From positions 2,046,001-2,110,000 of the forward strand of contig NZ_CP138991.1 of the NCBI RefSeq assembly GCF_044594925.1: DNA of 64,000 nt, in the 5' to 3' direction. Position numbers and translations under genes: made by a program. Shown piece by piece: positions 39,820-48,768 of the stretch. The notes under the pieces were generated by a model, which saw only the letters and a list, made by a program, of their open reading frames with translations, did no database searches and was not told the origin of the DNA. The stretch comes from Maribacter sp044594925. Its GTDB lineage: Bacteria; Bacteroidota; Bacteroidia; Flavobacteriales; Flavobacteriaceae. Positions within the stretch are counted from its first letter, which is position 1, and every line of letters starts with the position of its first letter.

Positions 39820-42126
39820 ATGCATAAAACTTTTGACCGAAACATTTCCCTTACCGGAAAAATAGATTTTACCGGAATTCAACTAAAAGAACCCATGGAC
39901 TATGCTGCAGGGGTCCTTGGTGTAAAGGTAGCGTTACAGCATACTTTCAAGGAAATGGGGGCTTTGGAAGCACTTTCGACCCTTTCCAAAATGAACCAAA
40001 AAGAGGGCTTTGACTGTGCCGGATGTGCTTGGCCAGACCCAGAAAAGCCTTCCAAGATAGCGGAGTATTGTGAAAATGGTGCGAAAGCATTGGCAGAAGA
40101 AGCCACTTATGAAAAAGCCGACGAAGCTTTCTTTAAAAAACATAGTGTTACTGAAATTTCGCAATGGTCCGATTTTAAAATTGGTAAGAGTGGTCGGTTA
40201 ACGATGCCTATGGTACTTAAAAAAGACAGTCTGCATTATGAACCCATAACATGGGAGGCTGCTTTTAATTTAATAGCCGACGAACTTCAAAACCTAAATA
40301 ATCCGGACGAAGCTATTTTTTATACTTCCGGACGATCAAGCAACGAAGCTGCATTTCTATACGGATTATTTTCCAGAGCATTTGGCACCAATAATATGCC
40401 GGATTGCTCCAATATGTGCCATGAGAGTAGTGGAGTAGCTCTTTCAGAAACACTAGGCATAGGCAAAGGCTCTGTTACTTTAGAGGATTTTGACAAAGCG
40501 GAAGTAGTGATCGTGATGGGGCAGAATCCAGGAACCAATCATCCCAGAATGTTATCCGCACTTGAAAAGTGTAAAAATAATGGAGGGAAAATTGTTAGTA
40601 TTAATCCCCTTTCGGAAGCAGGTCTTATACGATTTAAAGACCCACAGTCTGTTAGTGGAATTCTTAAAGGCACTACCCTAACAGATATTCATTTACAGGT
40701 GAAAATAAATCAGGATGTAGCTTTACTGAAACTCATCATGAAAAAATTAGCAGACAGGGATGCCGAGAACAAAATGGTATTTGACCATGAATTTATAACG
40801 ACCTATACGAACGGTTATGCATCTTTTCTGGAAAATCTTCAAAACTATTCTGAAGAGGAGCTGTTAGCATCATGTGGAGTACCATTGTCTGAAATCTCCA
40901 AGGTTGTAGCTCTTCTTTCTAAAAAAAGTAAAATTGTTATCTGCTGGGCCATGGGCCTCACCCAACATAAAAACGGTGTAGATAATATAAAAGAGTGTGT
41001 TAACCTCCTGTTATTGAAAGGCAGCTTGGGGAAACCTGGTGCTGGCACTTGTCCGGTTCGTGGTCACAGCAATGTACAAGGTGACCGCACTGTGGGAATA
41101 ATGCATTATGTTTCAAAGGAGCTGAACACTTCCATAAAAAAGGTATTCGGCTTTGACCCACCCAACGAAAAGGGTTTGGACACCGTTCATGCAATAAAAG
41201 CTATGCACGATGCAAAAGCAAAGGTATTTATGGCACTCGGTGGCAATTTTGTTTCGGCTGTTTCCGATACTCAATATACAGCAGAAGCACTTCAAAATTG
41301 TTCGCTTACGGTACAAATAAGCACCAAATTAAATCGAAGCCACCTCATTACCGGTAAAACAGCTCTGATTCTACCAACACTAGGACGTTCTGAAAAAGAT
41401 AATAAAAACGGAAGTTCGCGCTTTTTAACCGTAGAAAATAGTATGGGTAAGGTACACCGTACCAAAGGTATGTTGACCCCAAAATCAAATTATCTTAAAA
41501 GCGAACCTGAAATTATTTGTGGTATCGCCCATGCCGTTCTAGGCGAAAAACATAGTGTCCCCTGGCGTACTCTTGGAACAGATTACAATTTAATAAGGGA
41601 CAAAATCTCCCAGATTATAAAAGGTTTTACCAATGTCACAGAAAAATCTGAAGGTAGTGGCTTTTACCTACCCAACAATGTAAAAGAGCTTGATTTCAGT
41701 AAACTCCCCAAAGGAAAAGCACAATTTAGCGTTTGTGAACTTGCCGACCACACACTAAACTCAGATGAATTTCTTCTAATGACCATTAGGTCCCATGACC
41801 AGTTCAACACAACAATTTATGGTCTAAACGATAGATACCGGGGAATATACAATGAGCGTAGGGTACTCTTTATGAATGCCAGTGATATGACCGACCATGG
41901 TTTCACCAAACTAGATATCGTAGATTTGGTCAGTAATTATGACACTGTTGAACGAAGGGCGGCGCAATTTTTACTAATACCCTACAACATACCTAAAGGG
42001 AACCTAGCGGCATATTTTCCCGAAACGAATATGGTTATACCGCATAACCACTTTGCCCGCAGAAGTAACACCCCTATAAGTAAGTCTGTTGTAGTTCGTT
42101 TGGAAAAGAAATCTAAAGAAACATAA
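39820..42126 (+). CDS. FdhF/YdeP-family molybdopterin oxidoreductase
   Basis: A cytoplasmic protein of 768 residues in the YdeP branch of the formate dehydrogenase alpha family. The characteristic N-terminal CAGCAWPDP (about 68-76) is present in place of the usual 4Fe-4S motif, followed by YEPITWEAAF, YTSGRSSNEAAFLYG, PDCSNMCHESSG and GQNPGTNHPRML; the C-terminal pterin-binding domain shows TIRSHDQFNTTIYGLNDRYRG. It uses a bis-MGD cofactor; the true substrate of this branch is not known (in E. coli YdeP is linked to acid resistance). Cofactor genes are not adjacent. The next gene follows 36 bp later on the same strand. Confidence 0.93.
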   Translation: MHKTFDRNISLTGKIDFTGIQLKEPMDYAAGVLGVKVALQHTFKEMGALEALSTLSKMNQKEGFDCAGCAWPDPEKPSKIAEYCENGAKALAEEATYEKADEAFFKKHSVTEISQWSDFKIGKSGRLTMPMVLKKDSLHYEPITWEAAFNLIADELQNLNNPDEAIFYTSGRSSNEAAFLYGLFSRAFGTNNMPDCSNMCHESSGVALSETLGIGKGSVTLEDFDKAEVVIVMGQNPGTNHPRMLSALEKCKNNGGKIVSINPLSEAGLIRFKDPQSVSGILKGTTLTDIHLQVKINQDVALLKLIMKKLADRDAENKMVFDHEFITTYTNGYASFLENLQNYSEEELLASCGVPLSEISKVVALLSKKSKIVICWAMGLTQHKNGVDNIKECVNLLLLKGSLGKPGAGTCPVRGHSNVQGDRTVGIMHYVSKELNTSIKKVFGFDPPNEKGLDTVHAIKAMHDAKAKVFMALGGNFVSAVSDTQYTAEALQNCSLTVQISTKLNRSHLITGKTALILPTLGRSEKDNKNGSSRFLTVENSMGKVHRTKGMLTPKSNYLKSEPEIICGIAHAVLGEKHSVPWRTLGTDYNLIRDKISQIIKGFTNVTEKSEGSGFYLPNNVKELDFSKLPKGKAQFSVCELADHTLNSDEFLLMTIRSHDQFNTTIYGLNDRYRGIYNERRVLFMNASDMTDHGFTKLDIVDLVSNYDTVERRAAQFLLIPYNIPKGNLAAYFPETNMVIPHNHFARRSNTPISKSVVVRLEKKSKET

Positions 42127-42162
42127 AATAATACGAATTCCAGGAAGAACAAAAAGCTCGCA

Positions 42163-43548
42163 TTGTACTGTATAGTAGACATAGAAACTACCGGAAACGG
42201 AATAAAAGGTAACCGCATTACCGAAATATCCATTTTTAAATTTGATGGACATGAGATCGTGGACGAATTTACGTCCCTTGTAAATCCAGAGTGCGAAATT
42301 CCTTATTTTATAACCGGTCTTACAGGTATTGATAATGCGCTGGTAAGAGACGCACCTAAGCTAGAAGATATTGCTCCTAAGATACTTGAGATAACCGCAG
42401 ATACCATTTTCGTTGCACATAGTGTAAATTTTGACTACAACGTCATCAAAAACGAACTCAAAGGAATTGGTCTGGAGTTTTCTAGAAAAAAATTATGCAC
42501 CGTTCGCTTATCTAGAAAACTATTACCAGGCTATAATTCGTATAGCCTAGGCAAATTATGCTCGGCAATAGGCATTCCTTTAACCGACCGCCATAGGGCG
42601 CGAGGCGATGCCCACGCCACTGTTTTACTCTTTCATAAATTATTAAGGTCTCCATCCGCGGAAAGCGTTTTTAAAACATTTCTTAACGCACGTTCCCAAG
42701 AAGCCACCTTACCCCCTGCACTACCCAAAGCTGAATTTGAAAAATTACCGAGTACACCAGGCGTTTATTATTTTAAAGATGCTAAAGGGAAAATAATCTA
42801 CGTAGGAAAAGCGATAAACATTAAGAAAAGAGTGCTAAGCCACTTTTACGATAAGGCCACTAAAGAACTAGCTTTATGCGGAGATACGGCATTTCTCGAT
42901 TTTGAAGAAACGGGCAGCGAGCTTATTGCCCTATTATTGGAGTCTAGTGAAATAAAAAAGCACTACCCCAAATACAATAGCGCTCAAAAGCGCAACATTC
43001 AGCAATATGGCATCTTTTATTATGAAGATAGAAGTGGAATACTGCATTTGGCCTATAACAAATTAAAAATGGCTCCTAATGCCTTAGCTATTTTTTATAG
43101 CACTACCGAGTGCCGCCTTTATATGGAGGCGCTCTGTGAAACCCATGGGTTATGTCCAAAGTACTGCCATCTGCAAGAAAATATAAGCTCCTGCTCGCAT
43201 TATAAGATAAAACAGTGTATTGGCATATGCACGGACCTATCACGTTTAGAAGCATATAATACCAAAGTTCTAAAGGCCATTTCATCTTTAAGGAATAGCA
43301 AAGAGGACTATATCATAAAATTAAAAGGAAGAACTAAGGAAGAAGTAGCTTTTATTATCGTAGCTAACGGGGTGTACTCAGGTTATGGCTTTGTCCCAAG
43401 CGATATACAGATAGATCACCCAAATGATTTAGACTTTTACCTTATCCCACAAAAAAATACACTGGAAACACAACGACTGGTGGAGTCATTCGTACGTAAA
43501 AATCCGTCTAAAGTTCTTGAAATTACTAAGGAAAAACTAAGCGTGTAG
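42163..43548 (+). CDS. DnaQ-like 3'-5' exonuclease fused to a UvrC-type GIY-YIG nuclease domain
   Basis: A protein of 461 residues. The exonuclease domain (about 1-165) has the DEDDh motifs: MYCIVDIETTG (Exo I), HSVNFDYNVI (Exo II) and HRARGDAHAT (Exo III). The GIY-YIG domain (about 190-270) has PGVYYFKDAKGKIIYVGKA and LLESSEIKKHYPKYN, as in UvrC. The remaining 190 residues are a region found with this fusion in Bacteroidota. The only start that preserves Exo I is the TTG at 42163, so translation begins with TTG. A role in DNA repair or polymerase proofreading is inferred from the domains. Confidence 0.9.
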   Translation: MYCIVDIETTGNGIKGNRITEISIFKFDGHEIVDEFTSLVNPECEIPYFITGLTGIDNALVRDAPKLEDIAPKILEITADTIFVAHSVNFDYNVIKNELKGIGLEFSRKKLCTVRLSRKLLPGYNSYSLGKLCSAIGIPLTDRHRARGDAHATVLLFHKLLRSPSAESVFKTFLNARSQEATLPPALPKAEFEKLPSTPGVYYFKDAKGKIIYVGKAINIKKRVLSHFYDKATKELALCGDTAFLDFEETGSELIALLLESSEIKKHYPKYNSAQKRNIQQYGIFYYEDRSGILHLAYNKLKMAPNALAIFYSTTECRLYMEALCETHGLCPKYCHLQENISSCSHYKIKQCIGICTDLSRLEAYNTKVLKAISSLRNSKEDYIIKLKGRTKEEVAFIIVANGVYSGYGFVPSDIQIDHPNDLDFYLIPQKNTLETQRLVESFVRKNPSKVLEITKEKLSV

Positions 43549-43553
43549 GAGCG

Positions 43554-43649
43554 TTAATCGTTCATTTTCTTATACATACGAACGACAAAGAGCAACCATA
43601 TCATAAATATGATTCCAACAAAAATCGAATACAATAAAATAAAATCCAC
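43554..43649 (-). CDS. 31-residue single-pass membrane peptide (possible)
   Basis: A GTG-initiated frame encoding 31 residues, nearly all one membrane helix (FILLYSIFVGIIFMIWLLFV) followed by the basic tail RMYKKMND. The GTG shares its G with the TAG stop of the upstream 60-residue gene (TAGTG), the classic arrangement for reinitiation. It is too short to judge by codon use. Function unknown; resembles small membrane subunits such as CcmD in form only. Confidence 0.35.
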   Translation of the reverse strand: MDFILLYSIFVGIIFMIWLLFVVRMYKKMND

Positions 43650-43831
43650 TACTTCTTATATTTCAGATAGTTCATAAAACCAAGGATGGTGGGTGCCCAA
43701 AAAGCTATAAAAATGGCATCTAATTTTTTTCCGCTGAGAAACAAAACCTCAGAGACTACGATTATGGATAGGACTACTAAAAGCAATATGCAATTCATTG
43801 CTCCTATACGTTCAATAAAATTTTTAATCAT
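43649..43831 (-). CDS. 60-residue membrane protein of unknown function
   Basis: Two hydrophobic segments (about 13-33, NCILLLVVLSIIVVSEVLF, and 38-55, LDAIFIAFWAPTILGFM) with a basic end YLKYKK. Start ATG at 43831; an internal ATG at residue 12 is possible. It is coupled by TAGTG to the even smaller frame downstream. No family known. Confidence 0.5.
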   Translation of the reverse strand: MIKNFIERIGAMNCILLLVVLSIIVVSEVLFLSGKKLDAIFIAFWAPTILGFMNYLKYKK

Positions 43832-44005
43832 TGCTGTAATACAAATCCTACTTAAAGGTATTAATAATATTTTTAAAATTTTAACGAATCATTAAGTTTT
43901 TTTTAACATTTAATGATTTCTCAAAGAAAAGCCTAAAATAATGAATATTTCAGGCTAAACAAGTACGTATATTTAATTTTTGTAACGCTATAGGAACGCC
44001 TTGGA

Positions 44006-45415
44006 CTATAATGTGCTAGGACAGACATAATCGGTCATCTTTAGTCCCTCTTTTTTTAAAGCACCAAAACCACCTGCAACATCTATTAAATTATGAATTC
44101 CCCTACTCTTTAAAATAGATGCAGCGATTACAGAACGGTAACCACCGGCACAATGTAAAAAGAAGGGCTCCTTCTCAGGGAAATCGGCTAGATAGTCATT
44201 CAAATTACTTAGCGGGGTATGCGTAGCGGATTCCAAATGTTCGGAAAGAAACTCTCCTTCCTTTCTAACATCGAACACCGGAACTTTTTTCCGAGCGAGT
44301 TTCGCTTTAACCTCGGAAGCAGTTACAGAAATAATACTATCCGTCTCCTTACCAGCTTCCACCCATGCATTCAATCCTCCGTTTAGATACCCTATGGTTC
44401 CATCAAACCCAACTCTTGACAATCGGGTGACCGCCTCCTCTTCTTTTCCTTTAGGAGCAACCAAGAGCAAAGGCTGCTTGGTATCTGCTATCAAAGCGCC
44501 AACCCACGGAGCAAAATCACCATTAAGACCAATGAAAATTGATCTTGGAATGTGTTGCTTCACAAAATCTGCCTGTGTTCTTACATCAAGCACTAAAGCC
44601 TCGGTTTCATTTGCGGCGAACTCAAACTCTTGTGGAGTCAAAGCTCTCATTCCCCTATCTAAAACCTCGGAAATATCTTCGTAACCCTCTTTATTCATCT
44701 TTACATTAAGGGGAAAGTATTTAGGCGGAGGAAGAAGCCCGTCCGTCACTTCTTTTACAAACTCCGGCTTGGTCATATTCGCCCTAAGGGCATAGTTCAT
44801 CTTTTTTTGATTACCCAGAGTATCCACCGTCTCTTTCATCATATTTTTACCACAGGCAGATCCCGCACCATGAGCGGGGTACACGATAACATCATCCGCT
44901 AAGGGCATTATCTTGTTCCGTAAGCTATCATAAAGAGTTTCCGCTAACTGTTCCTGGGTTAAGTGCGCCGCTTTTTGTGCTAAATCTGGTCTACCTACAT
45001 CTCCGAGAAATAAGGTATCACCAGAGAAAATAGCATGGTCTTTACCATTTTCATCTTTTAATAGGTAAGTAGTACTTTCCATAGTGTGCCCCGGAGTGTG
45101 CAAAGTCTTAATCGTAAGTTTACCCAAACGAAACTCTTGACCATCCTCGGCAATAACAGCCTCAAAAGAGGGATTTGCAGTAGGGCCATAAATTATAGGT
45201 GCACCTGTCTCTTTCGAGAGGGTTACGTGACCGCTAACAAAATCTGCGTGAAAATGTGTCTCGAAAATATATTTTATGGTAGCATTAGCCGCCTTGGCTC
45301 TTTCTATATAGGGTGTTACCTCTCGTAACGGGTCAATAATGGCGACTTCGCCATCACTCTCAATATAATACGCACCCTGTGCCAGACACCCCGTATAAAT
45401 CTGTTCTATTTTCAT
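44006..45415 (-). CDS. MBL-fold persulfide dioxygenase-like protein fused to two rhodanese domains
   Basis: A protein of 469 residues. The metallo-beta-lactamase domain (about 1-240) has THFHADFVSGH, TPGHTMEST, FSGDTLFLGDVGRPD and YPAHGAGS, the ETHE1/persulfide dioxygenase pattern. Two rhodanese domains follow: the first (about 260-355) has no Cys in its active loop (LVAPKGKEEE) and is probably inactive; the second (about 370-465) has HCAGGYRS with a catalytic Cys. The enzyme would oxidise persulfides to sulfite. The adjacent SulP anion transporter 123 bp upstream on the same strand supports a role in sulfur detoxification and export. Confidence 0.9.
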   Translation of the reverse strand: MKIEQIYTGCLAQGAYYIESDGEVAIIDPLREVTPYIERAKAANATIKYIFETHFHADFVSGHVTLSKETGAPIIYGPTANPSFEAVIAEDGQEFRLGKLTIKTLHTPGHTMESTTYLLKDENGKDHAIFSGDTLFLGDVGRPDLAQKAAHLTQEQLAETLYDSLRNKIMPLADDVIVYPAHGAGSACGKNMMKETVDTLGNQKKMNYALRANMTKPEFVKEVTDGLLPPPKYFPLNVKMNKEGYEDISEVLDRGMRALTPQEFEFAANETEALVLDVRTQADFVKQHIPRSIFIGLNGDFAPWVGALIADTKQPLLLVAPKGKEEEAVTRLSRVGFDGTIGYLNGGLNAWVEAGKETDSIISVTASEVKAKLARKKVPVFDVRKEGEFLSEHLESATHTPLSNLNDYLADFPEKEPFFLHCAGGYRSVIAASILKSRGIHNLIDVAGGFGALKKEGLKMTDYVCPSTL

Positions 45416-45538
45416 CTTACTATTCTTTTACTTTTTCGCATGAACGAAAATCTCTAAAAATCAAATGTTCTATAATAAACTAGCGTAATAACTGCTACAA
45501 AAATACAGGAATTACCTGCTTTGATTTCATGATAATTG

Positions 45539-47266
45539 TCATTTCCTCTTACTGTTTTCATAGGCTACCCTAGAACCTACTATGGAAACCGCTTTTGGGT
45601 CATCAAAGAACGAAACGGCCTCCTTAGTCTTAACAAAAAGATATTCTCTATGCAATTCATTAATAATTCCTGAACTAAAGATAATATCGCGGGTAGGGCC
45701 TATGGCGCCGGCAATGTAAAATTGTAATCCCGCTGTATGAATCTCATTAATTAGCTTCGTTAACATATCTGCACCAGTAGCATCAATATAGTTTATCGCT
45801 TCAGCATTTAAGATAACCGCTTTTAGGTCGGTACCTTTTTCAGACACATGTCTTAAAAGTTCCTTTTTAAAATAAGTAGCGTTGCCAAAATACAACTGCG
45901 CATCAAAACGCACAATTAATAAATCTTCCCTCACCTGAACCTCATCTCCGAAACGCCTTATGTTCTTATAGTAGTCCGTATTTTTAATATTTCCTAATAC
46001 CGCAAAATGTGGATTTGAAGTACGGTATACCATGAGCAATAGTGAACAAAGCACTCCAATTAAAATACCCACGGTTATACTTATAAAAAGCGTACTCAAG
46101 AACGTTATGATAAGTATAATGAACTCATCCCGTCTGTTGTTCCATAAACTTTTCGCATATTTTAAATCAATTAAACTAAAAACCGAAACCATGATAATAC
46201 TGGCCAAGATAGCATTGGGTAAATACTGAAAAATAGGCGTTAAAAACAACAGGGTTATCACCACTAAAGCTACACTAAACAGGGAGGATAATAGTGTTTT
46301 TGCCCCGGTTTCATAATTAATAGCAGAACGGGAAAAACTGGCCGTTACAGGATATGCTTGAAAAAGAGAGCCTACCATATTGGATGCGCCTAAAGCAATT
46401 AATTCTTGATTTGCTACAATAGTCTCCTCTCCACCTTTTTCCTCCAATGCCTTACCGATGGAAATTGCCTCTAAATAACCCACCAAGGCTAAAGCCAAGG
46501 CAATTGGCCATAACCGTTTAACATCTTCTAGCTTTAAATCTGGTAGTACAAACGATGGTAATCCCTGCGGTATTTCTCCCACCAATTCCACTCCATATAA
46601 TTTTAAATCCCAAAGATAAACTCCTAGGATACCAAGTAATACTATGATTAGGATAATGGGAATATTCTTATTCCATTTCTTGAAAAGAATTATCAGTACG
46701 ATACCCAAAAGCCCAATACCCAAATCGTACGGATTGGTATCACCTACTTTCTGGATTGCATTTTGAAGTAGCTCATGAAAACGACTACTCCCCGAAATTT
46801 CCGCACCTAATAAGTGTTTTAATTGACTTAGGATTATTATAACCGCTGCCGCAGAGGTAAAGCCGTTAATAACAGGTTTGGATAAAAAATTCACTAAAAA
46901 ACCCATTCTGAATAAGCCCAGTAAAAATTGAATGGCCCCGACCATTAAGGCCAGAACCACTACCATTGCGATATAATTTTCCACACCGGATATGGCCAAA
47001 GTTCCAAGACCAGCAGCGACAAGTAGAGAATCCATTGCTACGGGACCAACAGCTATTTTCCTAGAGGTTCCTAAAAAAGCATAGGTAATAACCGGAAAAA
47101 GTGACGCATATAGTCCATAAACAGGTGGTAGTCCCGCAATCATAGCATAGGCCATACCTTGTGGCACCAGCACAATACCTACGGTTAACCCAGCAATTAA
47201 ATCCTTAAGGAAATTTGTCTTCTTATAGGTAGCTATCCATGAAAAAATAGGTAGAATACGTTGCAC
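45539..47266 (-). CDS. SulP/SLC26-family anion transporter with STAS domain
   Basis: An inner-membrane protein of 575 residues. The N-terminal family signature LTVGIVLVPQGMAYAMIAGLPPVYGLY (read in part) and about 12-14 membrane segments fill residues 15-430; ALVGYLEAISIGKALEEKGG and QAYPVTASFSRSA are typical. The STAS domain (about 445-555) contains AVILNAEAINYIDATGADML. These transport sulfate, bicarbonate or related anions; the gene order with an MBL-rhodanese enzyme suggests sulfate or sulfite, which is inference. Confidence 0.93.
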   Translation of the reverse strand: MQRILPIFSWIATYKKTNFLKDLIAGLTVGIVLVPQGMAYAMIAGLPPVYGLYASLFPVITYAFLGTSRKIAVGPVAMDSLLVAAGLGTLAISGVENYIAMVVVLALMVGAIQFLLGLFRMGFLVNFLSKPVINGFTSAAAVIIILSQLKHLLGAEISGSSRFHELLQNAIQKVGDTNPYDLGIGLLGIVLIILFKKWNKNIPIILIIVLLGILGVYLWDLKLYGVELVGEIPQGLPSFVLPDLKLEDVKRLWPIALALALVGYLEAISIGKALEEKGGEETIVANQELIALGASNMVGSLFQAYPVTASFSRSAINYETGAKTLLSSLFSVALVVITLLFLTPIFQYLPNAILASIIMVSVFSLIDLKYAKSLWNNRRDEFIILIITFLSTLFISITVGILIGVLCSLLLMVYRTSNPHFAVLGNIKNTDYYKNIRRFGDEVQVREDLLIVRFDAQLYFGNATYFKKELLRHVSEKGTDLKAVILNAEAINYIDATGADMLTKLINEIHTAGLQFYIAGAIGPTRDIIFSSGIINELHREYLFVKTKEAVSFFDDPKAVSIVGSRVAYENSKRK

Positions 47267-47354
47267 AGCACAAAGTTAATCAATATTGGCAGTACAATCG
47301 AGGATTGATACTATAAGCACACTAACCCTATAAATTTAATACCGGAAAACCTTT

Positions 47355-47945
47355 TTAATCATTGAGTTTCCCTAAAAATACATTCACCTTGGGGTTGATA
47401 GGGTTGCCTGATGCCCTGCGCAACACCACAATCTGCCCAGCATGCCAAATAGCATCTTCTATAGGGCCGTTGATGTGGTTCCAAAAAGGAAATTCAGAAC
47501 TACCTTGGGTGCGGATAAATATAATTTTATGTTGGGATAAATCGGAAGACTTTAAAAACAAGGCGCTCGCTACCTTAAAGTTCGCTAAAGTGGCCTGTCT
47601 TTTTTCCTCATAACTTAGTTCCGCTTGCGCTGTGGTATAATCGGTAGGTTGCTGCTTTGCAGAATTCATTATAGTTTTGGACAGTCCGTACAAATGGTCT
47701 ATAGTCTGCACCATAGTTCTAGACTCCTCCGTAGGTTTGTAATCTAAGTCTACTTCCCTTAAACCTTCTGTAGCCCAGTAGTACCTGAACCCAAGACCAT
47801 CTATCATCCGAGACACCACGGCTCCAGCGGTATATTCTTTTGGTGCATCTGGTATTGTGGCATAATACGCCTCGGGATTCGGTTTTTCTTGGGCACCCAT
47901 AACATTACTTAAGACGATACTACAAACAAATATGATTTTTTTCAT
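47355..47945 (-). CDS. exported DinB-family protein
   Basis: A protein of 196 residues with a signal peptide ending near NVMGAQ (residue 19), unusual for the otherwise cytoplasmic DinB fold. Helical bundle motifs include DGLGFRYYWATEGLRE, VQTIDHLYGLSKTIM and DAIWHAGQIVVLRR, giving the His residues that bind metal in DinB-like proteins. The substrate is unknown; related enzymes act as thiol-dependent S-transferases. It lies 22 bp after the aldose epimerase gene and 79 bp before the SulP gene ends upstream, on the same strand. Confidence 0.82.
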   Translation of the reverse strand: MKKIIFVCSIVLSNVMGAQEKPNPEAYYATIPDAPKEYTAGAVVSRMIDGLGFRYYWATEGLREVDLDYKPTEESRTMVQTIDHLYGLSKTIMNSAKQQPTDYTTAQAELSYEEKRQATLANFKVASALFLKSSDLSQHKIIFIRTQGSSEFPFWNHINGPIEDAIWHAGQIVVLRRASGNPINPKVNVFLGKLND

Positions 47946-47967
47946 TTCTAATGATGAGAATTTTGTC

Positions 47968-48744
47968 CTAAAACGGTTTTATGAATACACTAAACGTTTT
48001 AGGTGCTGTCCCCAATTTTTCAAAGCCCAAATGAAGTTGTTCTTGAGGCACTGCATAGGGATAAAAAGTAATAGGTTCTATACAAACCATATTGTTAACT
48101 TCTGTCCACAGCATAAAATTTCCAAATCCTTGTGTTGTAATCTCCAAGGACTTTTCGTCTTTTAATAGTATTTGTGCACAATCAGGGACTTGAAAAGCCC
48201 TACTCCCAACGGCTATAACCTCATCTAGAGTAATGCTTTTTTCCTGTGTTGAAATAATAGGCTTTTTGCTCCCTAGTTTAAAAGCAGGATGATAGCCTAA
48301 CATAAAAGGCATACCCTTTTCACCTGAGATATTAAAAACAACGGCTAATCCGTTTTCTGTAAGTTCAAAAGATTTTTGAAATCCAAAATCATAGGGCCAG
48401 GCTAATTTTTCTTCGGTCGACTTTGATGGATATTTAGAATTTTTAACCGGCGTATGGGCCACGTACTTCTTCTCGAAAGTAGCTTTTGTTTCAGTTTGAT
48501 GTATTCCTTCATACCTCATTTCTCTCAGTAAACCGTGCTGGTCCTGAATAGCAGCGCTCTTTGGAGTCATTACCTTGAAATTAGCCTCGTTCGTAGGCCC
48601 TATTATGGGAAACATTTCGGTATCTGCATTACGCCAACCTGGACTCCCTTTTTGATGTATAAATTCGTGACCAGAAACCGAATAGCTTACCAATTCCCCT
48701 TCATCAATTTGTACGGATTGCTTTCCTAGTCTAAGTGCGGTCAT
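47968..48744 (-). CDS. aldose 1-epimerase family protein
   Basis: A protein of about 258 residues starting at the ATG at 48744 (MTALRLGKQSVQIDEGELVSY); an upstream ATG at 48759 adds five residues. Mutarotase motifs are present: HQKGSPGWRNADTEMFPIIGPTNE, QDQHGLLREMRYE, MPFMLGYHPAFKLGS, and NMVCIEPITFYPYA. It interconverts sugar anomers; the branch is the LacX-like group. Cytoplasmic. It is separated from the CotH gene by about 10 bp, so both could be on one transcript. Confidence 0.88.
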   Translation of the reverse strand: MTALRLGKQSVQIDEGELVSYSVSGHEFIHQKGSPGWRNADTEMFPIIGPTNEANFKVMTPKSAAIQDQHGLLREMRYEGIHQTETKATFEKKYVAHTPVKNSKYPSKSTEEKLAWPYDFGFQKSFELTENGLAVVFNISGEKGMPFMLGYHPAFKLGSKKPIISTQEKSITLDEVIAVGSRAFQVPDCAQILLKDEKSLEITTQGFGNFMLWTEVNNMVCIEPITFYPYAVPQEQLHLGFEKLGTAPKTFSVFIKPF

Positions 48745-48768
48745 ATTTTTGTTATGCATTAAAAGTGG

